Shown here piece after piece: positions 33,774-40,955 of a stretch of 49,929 bases of DNA. Origin of the DNA: Pseudomonadota bacterium (GTDB lineage Bacteria; Desulfobacterota; Desulfovibrionia; Desulfovibrionales; Desulfovibrionaceae); the NCBI GenBank assembly GCA_023419375.1, contig JAEZYD010000055.1, positions 1 to 49,929 on the forward strand. The letters are read 5' to 3'. The number at the start of each line of letters is the position of its first letter. The first letter of the stretch is position 1. The notes under the pieces are model-generated. The model was not told the origin of the DNA. It saw nothing but the letters and a program-made list of their open reading frames with translations, and did not search any database. A program made the position numbers and the translations under genes.

Positions 33774-34169
33774 TTAATCCGGCAGCAGCACGTCGGTCTG
33801 GAAACCGGCGGCAACGCATTTGGCAATGAGATCGCCTGAACCGTCGTAAATTTTTACGTCATAGTTCAGGATATGCTTGCCGTTGCGCACCACAAAAGCC
33901 TCTGCCGTGAGGGGAGAAACCCTGCCGGGACGCAGGTATTCTATGGTGGTGTTCAGGCTTACCACGCCGTAATCCTTGCCCGCATTGGCGGCAGAGCCAA
34001 AGGCCACATCGGCCAGGGCAAAGATGGCCCCGCCGTGGGCCATGCCCATGCCGTTTTTGTGGTTTTCGGTGATCGGCATGGTTACCTTGGCGTATTCCGG
34101 CGTTGCGCTTTCAATGGTCATATCCAGATAGCGCACCAGCTTGTCGTGCTTTTCCACGTAATTTTTCAT
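33774..34169 (-). CDS. PaaI-type hotdog-fold thioesterase
   Basis: A 131-aa single hotdog-domain protein with the acyl-CoA thioesterase pattern ENHKNGMGMAHGGAIFALADVAFGSAAN, then VSLNTTIEYLRPGRVSPLTAEAF. The HGG(A)xxxLAD segment carries the family's active-site Asp. It probably hydrolyses an acyl- or aryl-CoA; the substrate cannot be told. I place the start at ATG 34169, since GGAG lies 6 nt upstream; ATG 34175 overlaps that site. The gene is flanked by terminators on both sides, so it is monocistronic. Confidence 0.88.
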   Translation of the reverse strand: MKNYVEKHDKLVRYLDMTIESATPEYAKVTMPITENHKNGMGMAHGGAIFALADVAFGSAANAGKDYGVVSLNTTIEYLRPGRVSPLTAEAFVVRNGKHILNYDVKIYDGSGDLIAKCVAAGFQTDVLLPD

Positions 34170-34269
34170 TTCCATCTCCACACGTACCCCTTGCTCTGGT
34201 GGTTGCGTGAGTTGGCTTTGCCTCAAGGCGCAGGCCTTGTTGCCGCACCACCGCGCCAGAGTTGGCGTT

Positions 34270-34300
34270 TAAAAAACCTTGAGAATGCGTATTCTCAAGG
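34270..34300 (-). terminator. Second terminator downstream of the Tim44-like gene
   Basis: A perfect 10-bp stem CCTTGAGAAT/ATTCTCAAGG (34277-34286 with 34291-34300) is followed on the minus strand by TTTTTT. Together with the hairpin at 34325-34352 it gives tandem termination. Confidence 0.75.
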
Positions 34301-34315
34301 CTGTGTTGCTCTTGT

Positions 34316-34352
34316 GAAAGAAAACGGGCTGAAGGCCTTGGCTTTCAGCCCG
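34316..34352 (-). terminator. First terminator downstream of the Tim44-like gene
   Basis: The stem CGGGCTGAA-GCC/GGC-TTCAGCCCG (34325-34337 with 34340-34352, one mismatch) is followed on the minus strand by TTTTCTTTC. It starts about 30 bp after the stop codon of the gene at 34381. Confidence 0.75.
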
Positions 34353-34380
34353 CGTTACATCAAACAAATGCAGATATGGT

Positions 34381-35295
34381 TTATTCTACCTGCTGGATGC
34401 CGTCCAGCTTCCAGTTGCCGCCAGTCACAGGGCGCATAAAGTGCCACACTTCGCGTGCGGATGACGGCGTCTGCTGGTCTGGGCTTTCACGCAGGAGCAC
34501 GTCAAAGAACACCTGGGCATACTGCTCCTGACCTTCATCGGTCACACCGAGCAGCTGGGCATTGACCAGCAGAATTTCTGTGGTGCTCGGCTTGGGGTCG
34601 GCTTCCATCTGCTCGCGCACCGATTTCTGAACGGCCTCGGTGGTGAACTGCGAAATATCGTTCATGTCGCGCTTGTCCCAGGCCGTCTGCAAACGGGTGT
34701 AAGCCATCTTGGCCCCGCGCAGAAATTCATCGGCATCAAAACCGGGAGGCATGGGAATCTGCGGGCCGGGGGCTTCAGCCTCGCCAGCGCCGCCCTGACC
34801 ACGCAGGGCATCCCATCCATTGCTCGCACTGTCATTACGCATCATGCCCGCTTCGGGCTGCGCCGCCTGTGCGCCTTGCGCGCCTGCTGATGCTTGCGCG
34901 GGCCTCTGCGAGCCGCGAAAGGCGGCAAAAAGCTTGAGGCCAAGGAAAATCATCAGGCCGATGAGCAGGATATCCATAAAGCCGCCGCCAGCAAAGCCAT
35001 GACCGCCCAAGAGCGAACCTATGAGCGTACCGGCAAGCAGGCCGCCCATGAGGCCGCCCATGCCGCCGAACATACCGCCGGGGCGGGCGGCAGGGGCCGC
35101 CTGTGCCTGAGGCTGAGCGGCGCTGGGCTTATTCTGGAACGTGGTCTGCGGACGGGGTGCAGGCGTGCTCATAAAGGGCTTGCTGCCAAAAGAACCGCCG
35201 CCGCCCAGACGAGCGGCCAGTGCGTCATCAGACAGGGTGAACATGAGCGAACAGCAAAGCAGAACAAGAACCGTCAAAAAAGCTTTTATTTGCAT
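34381..35295 (-). CDS. Tim44-like domain membrane protein
   Basis: A 304-aa protein. It has a signal-like N-terminal helix (MQIKAFLTVLVLLCCSLMFTLS), then a low-complexity Pro/Gln/Ala stretch. A Gly/Met-rich hydrophobic region follows (MFGGMGGLMGGLLAGTLIGSLLGGHGF) with a second TM (FMDILLIGLMIFLGLKLF). The C-terminal Tim44-like domain (about 185-300) begins PPGFDADEFLRGAKMAYTRLQTAWDKRDM and ends VWHFMRPVTGGNWKLDGIQQ. Bacterial members are exported or membrane-bound and of unclear function. ATG 35295 has GGGAG at 6 nt; the ATG two codons upstream overlaps it. It is monocistronic with two terminators. Confidence 0.88.
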   Translation of the reverse strand: MQIKAFLTVLVLLCCSLMFTLSDDALAARLGGGGSFGSKPFMSTPAPRPQTTFQNKPSAAQPQAQAAPAARPGGMFGGMGGLMGGLLAGTLIGSLLGGHGFAGGGFMDILLIGLMIFLGLKLFAAFRGSQRPAQASAGAQGAQAAQPEAGMMRNDSASNGWDALRGQGGAGEAEAPGPQIPMPPGFDADEFLRGAKMAYTRLQTAWDKRDMNDISQFTTEAVQKSVREQMEADPKPSTTEILLVNAQLLGVTDEGQEQYAQVFFDVLLRESPDQQTPSSAREVWHFMRPVTGGNWKLDGIQQVE

Positions 35296-35510
35296 GAACA
35301 TCTCCCATAAGGGCGGTGTTGGTCATCTCCTTGAGTGGCGATTTGACCGGGTAGTACTTTCTGTACAAGCCTTATCTACTATAATCATTATGCAGATTAA
35401 GGCAAGTCTGGGGAAAACGTGGCAAGGGGAGCAGTTTTTTGCTCCCTGGGGCGTGGGCGGAAAAGTATTGTGGCGGGTTTGAAATCAGCAAATTCGACAG
35501 CTTGGGTACG

Positions 35511-36266
35511 TTATTTTTGCAGCGAGGTCAGACCGTCAAGGATTGTCCACGGATTGGGCGGGCAGCCGGGAATATACAGATCCACGGGCAGCAGTTCGCT
35601 CACGCCTCGGTTGCACTGATCGCTCTCGCGGAACAGCCCGCCGGAAATGGCGCAGGCCCCCACGGCAATAACAACGCGCGGCTGCGGCGTTGCCTTGAAG
35701 GTATCAAGCAGGGCCAGCCGCATGTTCTCCGAAACCGGGCCGGTAACGGCAATACCATCGGCATGGCGGGGCGAGGCCACAAAGTCGATGCCAAAGCGGC
35801 CAAGGTCAAACACCAGAGTGGTGAGCACGTTGCTGTCGGCCTCGCAGGCGTTGCAGCCCGCGGCGCTGACCTGCCGCAGCTTGAGCGAGCGTCGGAACAG
35901 GGAAAATCGGGGCGGCGTAGGCTGCTCTGCAAATGCCTGACCGGGAACAACCAGCAAGCCCTCGCGGGTAAAGGACGCCATGCGGTGCTGCCCGGTAAAG
36001 GTAAAGGCACCCTTGGGGCAGGCGGCCCGGCATGCGCCGCAAAAGGTGCAGCGCCCCATGTCCAGCGTGGGTGTGCCGTCTTCCGCATCAGTGGTGGGCA
36101 GCAGGGCGCCAGCGGGGCAGGCCGCGTAGCAGGCGCGGCACGAGCCGCATGAAACCTGCGCAAGCTCGGGTCGGCCCAGATAACGGGGCGAGAGCGAGGG
36201 CTGGAGTTTGGGGTAATCCAGCGTGCGGTATTTCTGGTGCAGGCGTTCCTTGATAATACGCAGCAT
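35511..36266 (-). CDS. Ehr/hydrogenase-4-type ferredoxin plus NuoB-like small subunit fusion
   Basis: A 251-aa fusion. The N-terminal half is a two-cluster ferredoxin domain (HyfH/NuoI-like), with C40-x2-C43-x2-C46-x3-C50P and C73-x2-C76-x2-C79-x3-C83P. The C-terminal half is a NuoB/HycG-like small subunit that keeps the four ligands of the proximal [4Fe-4S] cluster (Cys138, Cys141 in GCNAC; Cys204 in VGAC; Cys235 in PGCPPNPW). Electron transfer through three clusters therefore looks intact. In E. coli hydrogenase-4 these are two separate genes. GAGG precedes ATG 36266, 9 bp after the large-subunit gene. It is the last gene of the complex. Confidence 0.9.
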   Translation of the reverse strand: MLRIIKERLHQKYRTLDYPKLQPSLSPRYLGRPELAQVSCGSCRACYAACPAGALLPTTDAEDGTPTLDMGRCTFCGACRAACPKGAFTFTGQHRMASFTREGLLVVPGQAFAEQPTPPRFSLFRRSLKLRQVSAAGCNACEADSNVLTTLVFDLGRFGIDFVASPRHADGIAVTGPVSENMRLALLDTFKATPQPRVVIAVGACAISGGLFRESDQCNRGVSELLPVDLYIPGCPPNPWTILDGLTSLQK

Positions 36267-36275
36267 GTCAAAGCC

Positions 36276-37823
36276 TCACAGATCGTGTCCGCAGTACGAG
36301 AGGTTGAAACTCTTGTTGCAGAGCGGGAAGTCGGAAATCTGGTTGCCGCGCAGGGCCATGGCAAGGCCGGACCAGTTGTGGAACGAAGGATCAATGGTCT
36401 TGTAGGCCAAAAAATTGCCCTCAGGCCCGGTAACCGCCACATGGCAGATTTCGCCGCGCCAGCCTTCAACCTGCGATACGGCGAGGGTATCGGGCGGCAT
36501 GTTGGCAAGGGCTTCGGCGTCTGGCTGTTCCGCAAGGGGCGGCAGGTTGGCGAGGGTGGAAAGATCCGCCTCGAGCAGGCGCAGGGAATCGTCAATCTCC
36601 TTGCTGCGCACGAGGGTGCGGGCCAGAACGTCGCCCGTGGTTTCAACACGCGGTGCGCAGTCCCTGGTGGGCAGATCGGCAAGGGGAAAGTGGAAACGCG
36701 CGTCAATCTTGAGCCCGCAGGCTCGCGCGGCCATGCCCACCAGGCCGAGATTCTGGGCGCTTTCCCGGCTGACGTAGCCCGTACCCGTGAGGCGCTCAAG
36801 TACGCTTTCGGTATGCAGCATCACGTCCACTGCGCCGCGCACGTCGCGTCCGGCCGCCCTGATGCGTGCAAGCATGTCTGCGCAGCCGTCCGCGTCAAGA
36901 TCGTAGGCCGTGCCGCCGGGGCGCAGCAGCCCCCGGCCAAAGCGGTTGCCGCACAGGCAGGCCGTGGTATTGAGAAAATCACCGCGTATGCGGCCATTCC
37001 ACGAGGCGGTGGGCAGAAAACCCGTATCCCCGGCAATGGCCCCCAGGTCGCCCGTGTGGTTGGCAAGGCGCTCAAGCTCAAGGCCAACCCTCCGCAGGCG
37101 GTGAGCGCGCGGGCCGACCACGCAGCCCGCAAGGCGTTCAAGCAGTACGCAATGGGCCGTGGCATGGCCTACGGTTGTATCGCCAGCGGCGCATTCCAGC
37201 AGGGGCAGACAACGGGCTAGGGGGCCGCGCACAAGCATGCGCTCAAGCCCACGGTGCTGATAGCCCAGAGCAATCTCAAGGTTCAGCACGTTTTCGCCGT
37301 GGCACTGAAAGCGGAAATGCCCTGGCTCAATAACCCCGGCATGCACGGGGCCAACGGCAACCTCATGAATTTCTTCGCCTTCAACCCTGTAAAAGGGGTA
37401 GGGCTGGGCAGCCTGTCCGGGCGCGGCGGCAAGCGAGCCGCCTTCGGCCTGCGTTCTGGCATTGGCTTCGGCGGCGTCCGGGATGCGGCGCACAGGCTTG
37501 AGCCAGGGATGCCCCTCGGGCCGAATGCCCCATTGTTCAAATATTTCGCGTTCAAACAGATGCGTCTGAGGCGTAGCGGGCGTCATGGAAGTATAGGATT
37601 GCAAGGGGGCGGTGCGCATGGCGGCCAGATAGTGCGAACTGTCCTGAGCCAGCACGCAGCACAATCCCGCAGGGGAGTTTTCGTCCGAAGATTCCGGCAG
37701 ACCGAACAGGGCCAGCAAGCGCCAGCCTTCGGCAATGTAGCGGCGCACAAAAGCTCCCAGCTCTTCAACAGAAACAGGGGGCATGCCCGACAGCGGCACG
37801 GTATCGCGGTAATCGAATAGCAT
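36276..37823 (-). CDS. Ehr-type large subunit (NuoC-NuoD-like fusion) lacking NiFe cysteine motifs
   Basis: A 515-aa fusion of a 30-kDa NuoC-like domain (LFEREIFEQWGIRPEGHPWLKP) and a NuoD/HycE-like domain (HRGLERMLVRGPLARCLPLLE, LERLANHTGDLGAIAGDTGF). In true group 4 hydrogenases the first metal-binding motif is RxCGxC. Here the equivalent place (about residues 210-220) reads ECAAGDTTVGH, so the Cys pair is missing. The C-terminal DPCxxC motif is replaced by DFPLCNKSFNLSYCGHDL, with only one Cys of the pair. It therefore should not bind NiFe and fits the energy-converting hydrogenase-related (Ehr) complexes. ATG 37823 has GAGG about 6 nt ahead; GTG 37835 is less likely. Confidence 0.88.
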   Translation of the reverse strand: MLFDYRDTVPLSGMPPVSVEELGAFVRRYIAEGWRLLALFGLPESSDENSPAGLCCVLAQDSSHYLAAMRTAPLQSYTSMTPATPQTHLFEREIFEQWGIRPEGHPWLKPVRRIPDAAEANARTQAEGGSLAAAPGQAAQPYPFYRVEGEEIHEVAVGPVHAGVIEPGHFRFQCHGENVLNLEIALGYQHRGLERMLVRGPLARCLPLLECAAGDTTVGHATAHCVLLERLAGCVVGPRAHRLRRVGLELERLANHTGDLGAIAGDTGFLPTASWNGRIRGDFLNTTACLCGNRFGRGLLRPGGTAYDLDADGCADMLARIRAAGRDVRGAVDVMLHTESVLERLTGTGYVSRESAQNLGLVGMAARACGLKIDARFHFPLADLPTRDCAPRVETTGDVLARTLVRSKEIDDSLRLLEADLSTLANLPPLAEQPDAEALANMPPDTLAVSQVEGWRGEICHVAVTGPEGNFLAYKTIDPSFHNWSGLAMALRGNQISDFPLCNKSFNLSYCGHDL

Positions 37824-37881
37824 CGGCCCTCTCACCGTTGGCAGCGCAAACCCCGGCGGGTTCTGCAGCAGCCTTTGGCGC

Positions 37882-39378
37882 TTACGCGCCTATGAGCGCA
37901 GCGGCGCGGTTAAGAAAATTCCACAACCAGTCGGGAATCCATAGGCCCAGAGTCAGCACGGCCAGCCCCAGAACCAGCGATGGCAGGACGCTCAGCACCG
38001 GCTCGGAGCTTGCGGGCGGCAGATCCACAGGGCGGTTGCCCTGCACCATGCGCAGCACGGACACGGAAAGCCCCACAAATATTATGGCCAGCAACACCAG
38101 ATATCCGGCGGAAAGCCAGGGCAGGTCGGCCGCCAGCATGCCCTTGAAGATGAGCAGATCACTGACAAAAAGCCCAAAGGGCGGAGAACCGGCCACAGCC
38201 AGAAATCCGGCTGTCCACAGGGCCGCCGTGGCGGGCATGGTCCAGCGCATGCCGTGCACGTCGTAGCTGGAATAGGTGTGGTAGCGGGCAAGGATGTTGC
38301 CGGAAAGCAGAAAGAGCATGCACTTGGTGAGCGAATGGCAAACCGCATGCAGCATTGCGCCGGGCACAGCCACGCCGCCCACGCCAATGCCCAGGGCCAG
38401 AATGCCCATGTGCTCCACGCTGGAATAGGCCAGCATGCGCTTGTAGTGGCCTTGCCCCACAATAAAGATGGCGGCTGTCATGAGCGAAAGGATGCCGAAA
38501 AACATGAGCATGCCGCCCGAAAGCCCGCCAAGCCCCGCAGCCAGCATGATCTGGTGCCCGCGCAGCATGCCCAGCATGGCGCAGTTGAGCAGAGCGCCCG
38601 AAAGCAGGGCCGAAACCAGCGAAGGGGCCTGACTGTGCGCATCGGGCAGCCAGTTGTGCAGAGGCGCTAGGCCCATCTTGGTGCCGTAGCCCACCAGCAG
38701 AAAAACAAAGGCGGTTTTGAGCCACGTGGGTTCGGCAAGGGCCGCGTTGCGCACAAACCAGCCCACCTGATCCATGCCGTCTGCTGCCCCGGCAGCACCT
38801 TCCGCACCGTGGAACGACACGGAAAGCAATATGTTGCCCAGCAGGGCCAGGGCTATGCCCACGGAGCATATGATCAGGTACTTCCAGGTGGCTTCCAGCG
38901 AACTCTTGTGACGGTGAAAATAAATGAGCTGGGCGCTGGAAAGCGTGGTCGCTTCAATGCCCACCCACTGCGCGCCCATGTGCGGCGTGATGGTCACAAG
39001 CGTCATGGCTCCGAGAAAAAAGCACAGACAGGCCGTGAAGCGGCGCTCCGGCGCATTGGTGAAGCGCCCGTGATCCAGAATATTGGTGTGCTCGCCGATG
39101 CGTTCTTCTTCCCGCAGGTAGTGCACGGCATAGAACGATGCGGCCAGAAACAGCAGGCTCGCCAGCATCAGAAACAGCACGCCCAAAGCGTCCGGGGCCA
39201 GCAGGCCGCCAAGCTCCGAGAGGGCTTCTCCGCGCGCGACCCTGACGGCAATTGCGGCGGCAAGGGCTGTGTGCGCCAGTGCCGTGAGCGGCAGGCCGAG
39301 GCGGCAGATGACGGCGCGGCCCCAGAGCAGCATGATGCAGCCTGCGCACAGGGGAATGAAAAGAAGTGCTGTCAGCAT
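37882..39378 (-). CDS. HyfF-like proton-conducting membrane subunit
   Basis: A 498-aa Mrp-antiporter-type subunit (NuoM/NuoN/HyfF family) with about 14 TM segments. Markers are GYGTKMGLAPLHNWLPDAHSQAPSLVSALLSGAL with the channel lysine and His residues, the conserved Glu in QWVGIEATTLSSA (TM5 region), and KRMLAYSSVEHMGI. Such subunits translocate H+ or Na+ when the peripheral arm transfers electrons. It follows the HyfE-like gene by 9 bp and precedes the large-subunit gene by 58 bp. There is a second antiporter-like subunit in the operon, at 40952. Confidence 0.93.
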   Translation of the reverse strand: MLTALLFIPLCAGCIMLLWGRAVICRLGLPLTALAHTALAAAIAVRVARGEALSELGGLLAPDALGVLFLMLASLLFLAASFYAVHYLREEERIGEHTNILDHGRFTNAPERRFTACLCFFLGAMTLVTITPHMGAQWVGIEATTLSSAQLIYFHRHKSSLEATWKYLIICSVGIALALLGNILLSVSFHGAEGAAGAADGMDQVGWFVRNAALAEPTWLKTAFVFLLVGYGTKMGLAPLHNWLPDAHSQAPSLVSALLSGALLNCAMLGMLRGHQIMLAAGLGGLSGGMLMFFGILSLMTAAIFIVGQGHYKRMLAYSSVEHMGILALGIGVGGVAVPGAMLHAVCHSLTKCMLFLLSGNILARYHTYSSYDVHGMRWTMPATAALWTAGFLAVAGSPPFGLFVSDLLIFKGMLAADLPWLSAGYLVLLAIIFVGLSVSVLRMVQGNRPVDLPPASSEPVLSVLPSLVLGLAVLTLGLWIPDWLWNFLNRAAALIGA

Positions 39379-39387
39379 GCGCTCGTC

Positions 39388-40011
39388 CTAATCCCTGAGG
39401 CTGCGGAACCGCGCCACGTCAATGGAGGCGAAGGAATCGCTGATATGGTTGATGGCTATGCCCATAACAAACACGGCCACAAAAACGTCCAGCAGGAGGG
39501 CCAGCTCAAACCACACAGTGCCGCCTGTCATGAGCGGCACGCCCAGCAGAAAGATGCCGTTTTCCGCCACCAGATAGCCGATGACCTGGGTGATGGCCTT
39601 GATGCGTCCCACAATGAGAATAAATCCGCAAAAAAGCGTCGCCAGCCCGGTGGGCAGCAGCAAGGGTGGATAAAGCCCCAGCGGCATGACCAGTTTGCCG
39701 TCCAGCCAGATGGAAAATACCAGACCGGCCATGCCTGCCAGCACACCAAAACCCACGCGGCGGGCCGGGCAGATCAGGGCATCGGCGGGCAGCCGTTTTA
39801 GGGTGCGCCACAGCAAACCGGGCAGCAAGGCCCCCTTGATCAGCAATACGGCCCCGGCCAGCAGAGCGTGGTCAAGGCTCAGCAGCAGGGCCGCCAGCAG
39901 CAGTCCCTGAAAGGCTGTCAGCCGCGTCATGCCCGCAACGCGGCGCGTTCCGAGCAGCAAAAAATTGCTCAATACCAGCAGGAAAAGACAGGATTGCAAA
40001 AGCGTGGTCAT
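39388..40011 (-). CDS. HyfE-like membrane subunit
   Basis: A 207-aa protein of about six TM segments that resembles HyfE, which combines a NuoK-like part. Markers are VIGYLVAENGIFLLGVPL, with the membrane-buried Glu typical of NuoK/MrpC, and a C-terminal DVFVAVFVMGIAINHISDSF. ATG 40011 overlaps the stop codon of the HyfC-like gene (ATGA), with GAGG upstream. It forms part of the membrane arm, between the HyfC-like and HyfF-like subunits. Confidence 0.9.
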   Translation of the reverse strand: MTTLLQSCLFLLVLSNFLLLGTRRVAGMTRLTAFQGLLLAALLLSLDHALLAGAVLLIKGALLPGLLWRTLKRLPADALICPARRVGFGVLAGMAGLVFSIWLDGKLVMPLGLYPPLLLPTGLATLFCGFILIVGRIKAITQVIGYLVAENGIFLLGVPLMTGGTVWFELALLLDVFVAVFVMGIAINHISDSFASIDVARFRSLRD

Positions 40012-40955
40012 GGCAACCTCGCCTGGGTCAGAATAAGCGTGAGCATGCCCATGCCCGCTGCTGCGCCCAGCAGGTAGGGGACGCGCTCCATGCGCAGGCG
40101 GGCCATGATGGATTCCACAATGCCCACAACCACGGCCAGCAGCAGCACAATGCCAAGGCGCACGCCCAATTGTTCCCACAGGGGGAGCGCAGGAGTGATC
40201 AGGCCCGCGATGAGCGCGGCGAAAAACCACAGTTTGAGGGCAGCGCCGTAGAGTATCAGGGCCAGATTGGGGCCGGAATGGTCAAGGACCATGACCTCAT
40301 GGATCATGGTCAGTTCAAGGTGCGTGTTGGGGTCGTCCACCGGGATGCGGCAGTTTTCAACCAGCAGCAGCACAAAAAAGATCACGGGCAGGAGCAGCAG
40401 CTCGCCCTTGCCTGTCAGCCATGCCCCGGCGGTCTGCCCGCCAAACATGGTGGAGAGGCTGAAGGCAGTATCCGTGCCGTGCCCAAGGCCGAGGCACAGA
40501 CTCGTGAGCACCATGAGCGCCAGAAAAAATACGGGTTCCGCAAGGGCGGAGAACGTGGCCTCGCGGCTTGCGCCCATGCCTTCAAATGCCGAGCCTGTAT
40601 CCAGCGCGCCCAGCATGACGGCAAAGCGCCCCATGCCCAGCAGATAGGCTGCCAGCACAAAGTCGCCCGCAAAGGCCAGGGGCGAAACCGCGCCGCCAAG
40701 AGGCAGCAGGGCCAGCGCGCAGATTGCGCCTGCCAGGGATATGGACGGGGCGGCGGCAAATATCCATGTGGATGTGCGGCTGATCACCTCGCCCTTGCGC
40801 AGCAGTTTGGCGATATCATAGTAGGTTTGCAGCACGGGCTTGCCGTGGCGTCCGGCAAATTTGGCCTTGACCCGGTTGATGATGCCGGGCAGCAGGGGGG
40901 CCAGGATCAGGGACAGGGCAAACTGCGTAAAATAGACCGCAAGCTCGGCTTTCAT
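40008..40955 (-). CDS. HyfC-like (NuoH-type) membrane subunit
   Basis: A 315-aa, eight-TM protein of the NuoH/EchB/HyfC family, which anchors the hydrophilic arm to the membrane. Markers are LAPLLPGIINRVKAKFAGRHGKPVLQTYYDIAKLLRKG near the N-terminus (LPGIINRVKAKFAGR in part) and the Glu-rich cytosolic loop ENCRIPVDDPNTHLELTMIHEVMVLDHSGP, where NuoH binds near the quinone or substrate entry. ATG 40955 overlaps the HyfB-like stop codon (ATGA), so the genes are translationally coupled. The subunit contacts the NuoB/NuoD-like pair in homologous complexes. Confidence 0.93.
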   Translation of the reverse strand: MKAELAVYFTQFALSLILAPLLPGIINRVKAKFAGRHGKPVLQTYYDIAKLLRKGEVISRTSTWIFAAAPSISLAGAICALALLPLGGAVSPLAFAGDFVLAAYLLGMGRFAVMLGALDTGSAFEGMGASREATFSALAEPVFFLALMVLTSLCLGLGHGTDTAFSLSTMFGGQTAGAWLTGKGELLLLPVIFFVLLLVENCRIPVDDPNTHLELTMIHEVMVLDHSGPNLALILYGAALKLWFFAALIAGLITPALPLWEQLGVRLGIVLLLAVVVGIVESIMARLRMERVPYLLGAAAGMGMLTLILTQARLP

